Source: Gammaproteobacteria bacterium (GTDB lineage: Bacteria > Pseudomonadota > Gammaproteobacteria > DSM-16500). Taken from it: a stretch of DNA of 33,915 nt. A model generated the notes under the pieces. That model saw nothing but the letters and a program-made list of their open reading frames with translations, was not told where the DNA came from and ran no database searches. A program made the position numbers and the translations under genes. Where the stretch lies: assembly GCA_013286085.1 (NCBI GenBank), contig JABDGK010000013.1, positions 12,624-46,538 of the forward strand. The letters run 5' to 3'. Within the stretch, counting starts at the first letter, position 1. Each line of letters opens with the position of its first letter. Below, piece after piece: positions 31,653 through 33,915 of this stretch.

Positions 31653-33915
31653 TTACTCCTCAGTGCGGGTTTTACTGCTACTGCTGTTGTAAATATCTTC
31701 GCCTTCTAGGCCCTGCCGATTGGGTTCTCCACTGCTAGCAGTACCACTTTGTGGGCGGCGTTGGCGATTATTTTTAGAAAAGCGTTTGCGTCTACGTTGG
31801 TTAGACGGATGACGCAGCTTTCTTTCCGGATTATTTCCCGTTGTAGCGGGTGATAACTCATGCTGCGGTTGATCACTTGGCGTGAGTGTCGATGCGGTCG
31901 CAACAGTTGTTTGTTGATAGGTTTCACTTTCCCCGCGAGGCTCGGTTTTTGCAACAGCATAAGATTGCTCTTGTGGTTGGTGATTTCTGTGATCATAGTC
32001 TCGTTGTGGTTGTTCAAAAGTCGCAACTGGCATAGCTTGTTGCGCAGCAGGGTTGATTTGCTGTATTTCTTGTTGTGGCGCTGTATTGATAGGTTGCGTC
32101 TGTACAGGTTCTCTTGGTGCTTGGGTATTTGCCGCGCCAGCGTGTTGTTCCTGATGACGCCTTTCATTCGAATGATCTCGGTTATGATGATGTGGTCTGC
32201 GATCACCCGGTCGTGATTGTTTATGTCGATGATCACCATCATGTTGCGGGTATGGTCGTCTGTTACCACTGCGCTGTCTATTATCACGTGGATTATGTCG
32301 TGGCGATTTGCCGCGCGAATGCGTGTACGCTTTTTTATGATGCTCAGGGCGACTGGGTTGCTCGGTTGTTTTTTTATCGAAGAGATAAGTAAACAAGCGC
32401 TTTATAATGCCATCTTTTTCTTTCGTAGCGGGTGGCGGTGGTGCAAAAGATTGATCAGTCAAGATTCCTTTAATGGCTGGTTCTTGATGTTCTTTCAGTG
32501 TGCCAGCAGAGCTCATCGATGGAATTTCAAGTTCTGGTTTGACGACTAATTTGTAGCTTGCTAATTTTTCATCTTTCTCACTGATATCGGATAGGCGCAG
32601 GCGCTCTACTTCATAATGTGGTGTCATGAAATGTGGATTCGGTACAACAAGTACTGTTACTTGTTGGCGTTTTTCAATTTCAGTGATCGATTTGCGTTTT
32701 TCATTTAGCAAATAGGTAGCAATTTCAATGGGCAGTATTGCGCGTACCTGTGCGGTATTTTCTTTCATGGCATTTTCTTCAATCAAACGAATGATTGATA
32801 GAGCAAGTGATTCGATGCCGCGTATAGTGCCTTGGCCTAAGCAGCGTGGGCAGGTAATTTGACTGGATTCGCCTAGTGATGGTCGTAAACGTTGGCGTGA
32901 CATTTCTAGCAAACCAAAACGAGAGATACGGCCAACTTGGACTTTAGCTCTATCCATGGATAATGCGTTTCTGACACGTTCTTCAACTTCACGCTGATTG
33001 CGCGTTGGTGTCATATCGATAAAGTCAATGACGATCAAGCCGCCCAAATCGCGTAAACGTAATTGACGAGCAATTTCGTCAGCAGCTTCTAAATTGGTTG
33101 TTAGTGCGGTTTCTTCGATGTCTCCGCCTTTGGTGGAGCGTGCCGAGTTGATATCGATAGAAACTAACGCTTCTGTATGATCAATTACAATTGAACCACC
33201 GGATGGTAATCTGACGTCGCGTTGGAATGCGGATTCAATTTGGCTTTCAATTTGAAAGCGGGTAAATAATGGTGTGGGATCTTTATAAAGTTTAATGCGA
33301 TTACTGAAATCGGGTCGCACTAATTGGATGTGATGTAAAATTTCTTCGTAGACACTAGGGTCATCAATTAAAACTTCATCGATATCTTTGCGTAAATAGT
33401 CGCGGATCGCGCGGATAACCACATTGCTTTCTTGATAAATAAGAAATGGACTATGGCGTTGTTCGGCAACTTGCCTAATGGCTTCCCAGTGACGCAATAG
33501 AATATCTAGATCCCATTGTAATTCGTCATGGCTTTTACCACTGCCGGCAGTACGAACAATCAACCCCATGCCTTCAGGTAAGGTTAGTGAGGCGAGGTTT
33601 TCGCGTAACTCAGATCTTTCATCCCCTTCAATACGACGAGAAATTCCACCCGCGCGCGGGTTATTTGGCATTAATACAAGATAGGAGCCGGGTAGTGAAA
33701 TGGCTGTCGTTAATGCAGCGCCTTTCGTGCCACGTTCTTCTTTATCAATTTGAACAATTAATTCTTGACCTTCTTCAAGGACTTCGTTGATGGCTGGGCG
33801 GCGACCGGTATCTTCATAGCTTGGTTTAAAGCAGGCGCGAGCTACTTCTTTTAGCGGTAAGAAACCGTGGCGTTCTTCGCCATAGTCCACAAAAGCCGCT
33901 TCTAAGCTGGGTTCA
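31653..33915 (-). CDS. rne: Ribonuclease E (5' end outside the window)
   Basis: Endoribonuclease E, core of RNA decay and rRNA/tRNA processing. The frame runs off the right edge: the first visible residues [12 protein letters not shown] correspond to about residue 50 of E. coli RNase E, so roughly 49 N-terminal residues are missing and the full protein would be near 800 aa. Visible parts: the rest of the S1 domain, the 5'-sensor region, the catalytic core with SIDINSAR and VIDFIDMTP (metal-binding Asp), and the Zn-link [10 protein letters not shown]-terminal tail of about 270 residues is rich in Arg, His and Gln and low in complexity, as in degradosome scaffolds, and shorter than in E. coli. 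The GTG at 33890 that opens the visible frame is internal and not a start. Confidence 0.95.
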   Translation of the reverse strand, partial: EPSLEAAFVDYGEERHGFLPLKEVARACFKPSYEDTGRRPAINEVLEEGQELIVQIDKEERGTKGAALTTAISLPGSYLVLMPNNPRAGGISRRIEGDERSELRENLASLTLPEGMGLIVRTAGSGKSHDELQWDLDILLRHWEAIRQVAEQRHSPFLIYQESNVVIRAIRDYLRKDIDEVLIDDPSVYEEILHHIQLVRPDFSNRIKLYKDPTPLFTRFQIESQIESAFQRDVRLPSGGSIVIDHTEALVSIDINSARSTKGGDIEETALTTNLEAADEIARQLRLRDLGGLIVIDFIDMTPTRNQREVEERVRNALSMDRAKVQVGRISRFGLLEMSRQRLRPSLGESSQITCPRCLGQGTIRGIESLALSIIRLIEENAMKENTAQVRAILPIEIATYLLNEKRKSITEIEKRQQVTVLVVPNPHFMTPHYEVERLRLSDISEKDEKLASYKLVVKPELEIPSMSSAGTLKEHQEPAIKGILTDQSFAPPPPATKEKDGIIKRLFTYLFDKKTTEQPSRPEHHKKAYTHSRGKSPRHNPRDNRQRSGNRRPYPQHDGDHRHKQSRPGDRRPHHHNRDHSNERRHQEQHAGAANTQAPREPVQTQPINTAPQQEIQQINPAAQQAMPVATFEQPQRDYDHRNHQPQEQSYAVAKTEPRGESETYQQTTVATASTLTPSDQPQHELSPATTGNNPERKLRHPSNQRRRKRFSKNNRQRRPQSGTASSGEPNRQGLEGEDIYNSSSSKTRTEE

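Noticed and set aside
31706-32287. 193-codon same-strand frame inside the rne tail (and plus-strand frames nearby)
   Set aside because: Low-complexity Arg/His/Gln coding in the true rne frame leaves other frames open; no independent support.

Overview
The window is AT-rich bacterial chromosome. RNase E, UbiG followed by a HAD phosphatase, PepN, FumC, SerC, MarC and a pilVWX-type cluster all point to a gammaproteobacterium. A leucine-rich-repeat protein, small palindromic repeats in many gaps and a QseBC/PmrAB-like two-component system suggest a host-associated or Legionellales/Coxiellaceae-like organism. That placement is inference, because no rRNA or other decisive marker is present. I saw no tRNA, rRNA, CRISPR array, transposase or phage gene.

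Layout. Positions 1-3020 are a tandem array with a period of 1466 bp: two full units and an 88-bp start of a third. Each unit carries one orphan membrane-hairpin protein gene and a perfect 23-bp-arm palindrome. Positions 3062-4437 hold ubiG and a mupP/gph-type phosphatase (minus strand), then a small Thr-rich secreted protein, pepN and fumC. Positions 9154-15066 hold a possible papain/NlpC-like protein, marC, serC, a secreted alpha/beta hydrolase, and a minus-strand operon of GH18-like protein, phhB and an acyl-CoA thioesterase. Positions 15254-17881 hold minor pilin genes pilV-pilW-pilX-like, coupled to a short-chain dehydrogenase, and a convergent outer-membrane barrel gene follows.

Positions 18998-27480 encode an AddA-like helicase-nuclease and an AddB-like Fe-S nuclease on the minus strand. 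A two-domain GNAT acetyltransferase (minus) and an LRR protein (plus) lie between them, apparently splitting a DNA-repair pair that is usually adjacent. Positions 27496-29513 encode a sensor kinase and response regulator. Then come a uracil-DNA-glycosylase-like protein with an altered catalytic motif, a Trm112/YcaR-type protein, a 214-bp nested palindromic element, an orphan protein built from two internal repeats, and the 3' part of rne running off the right edge.

Functional links: ubiG (ubiquinone) and the adjacent phosphatase (probably cell-wall recycling) share a transcript. The two recombination nucleases probably act together on double-strand breaks. PilV/W/X would prime a type IV pilus whose other subunits are not here. 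The most notable items are the exact tandem array, the split AddAB-like pair, the UDG homologue lacking its catalytic Asp, and the several palindrome families placed at gene ends, one of which supplies or displaces the pilV start.
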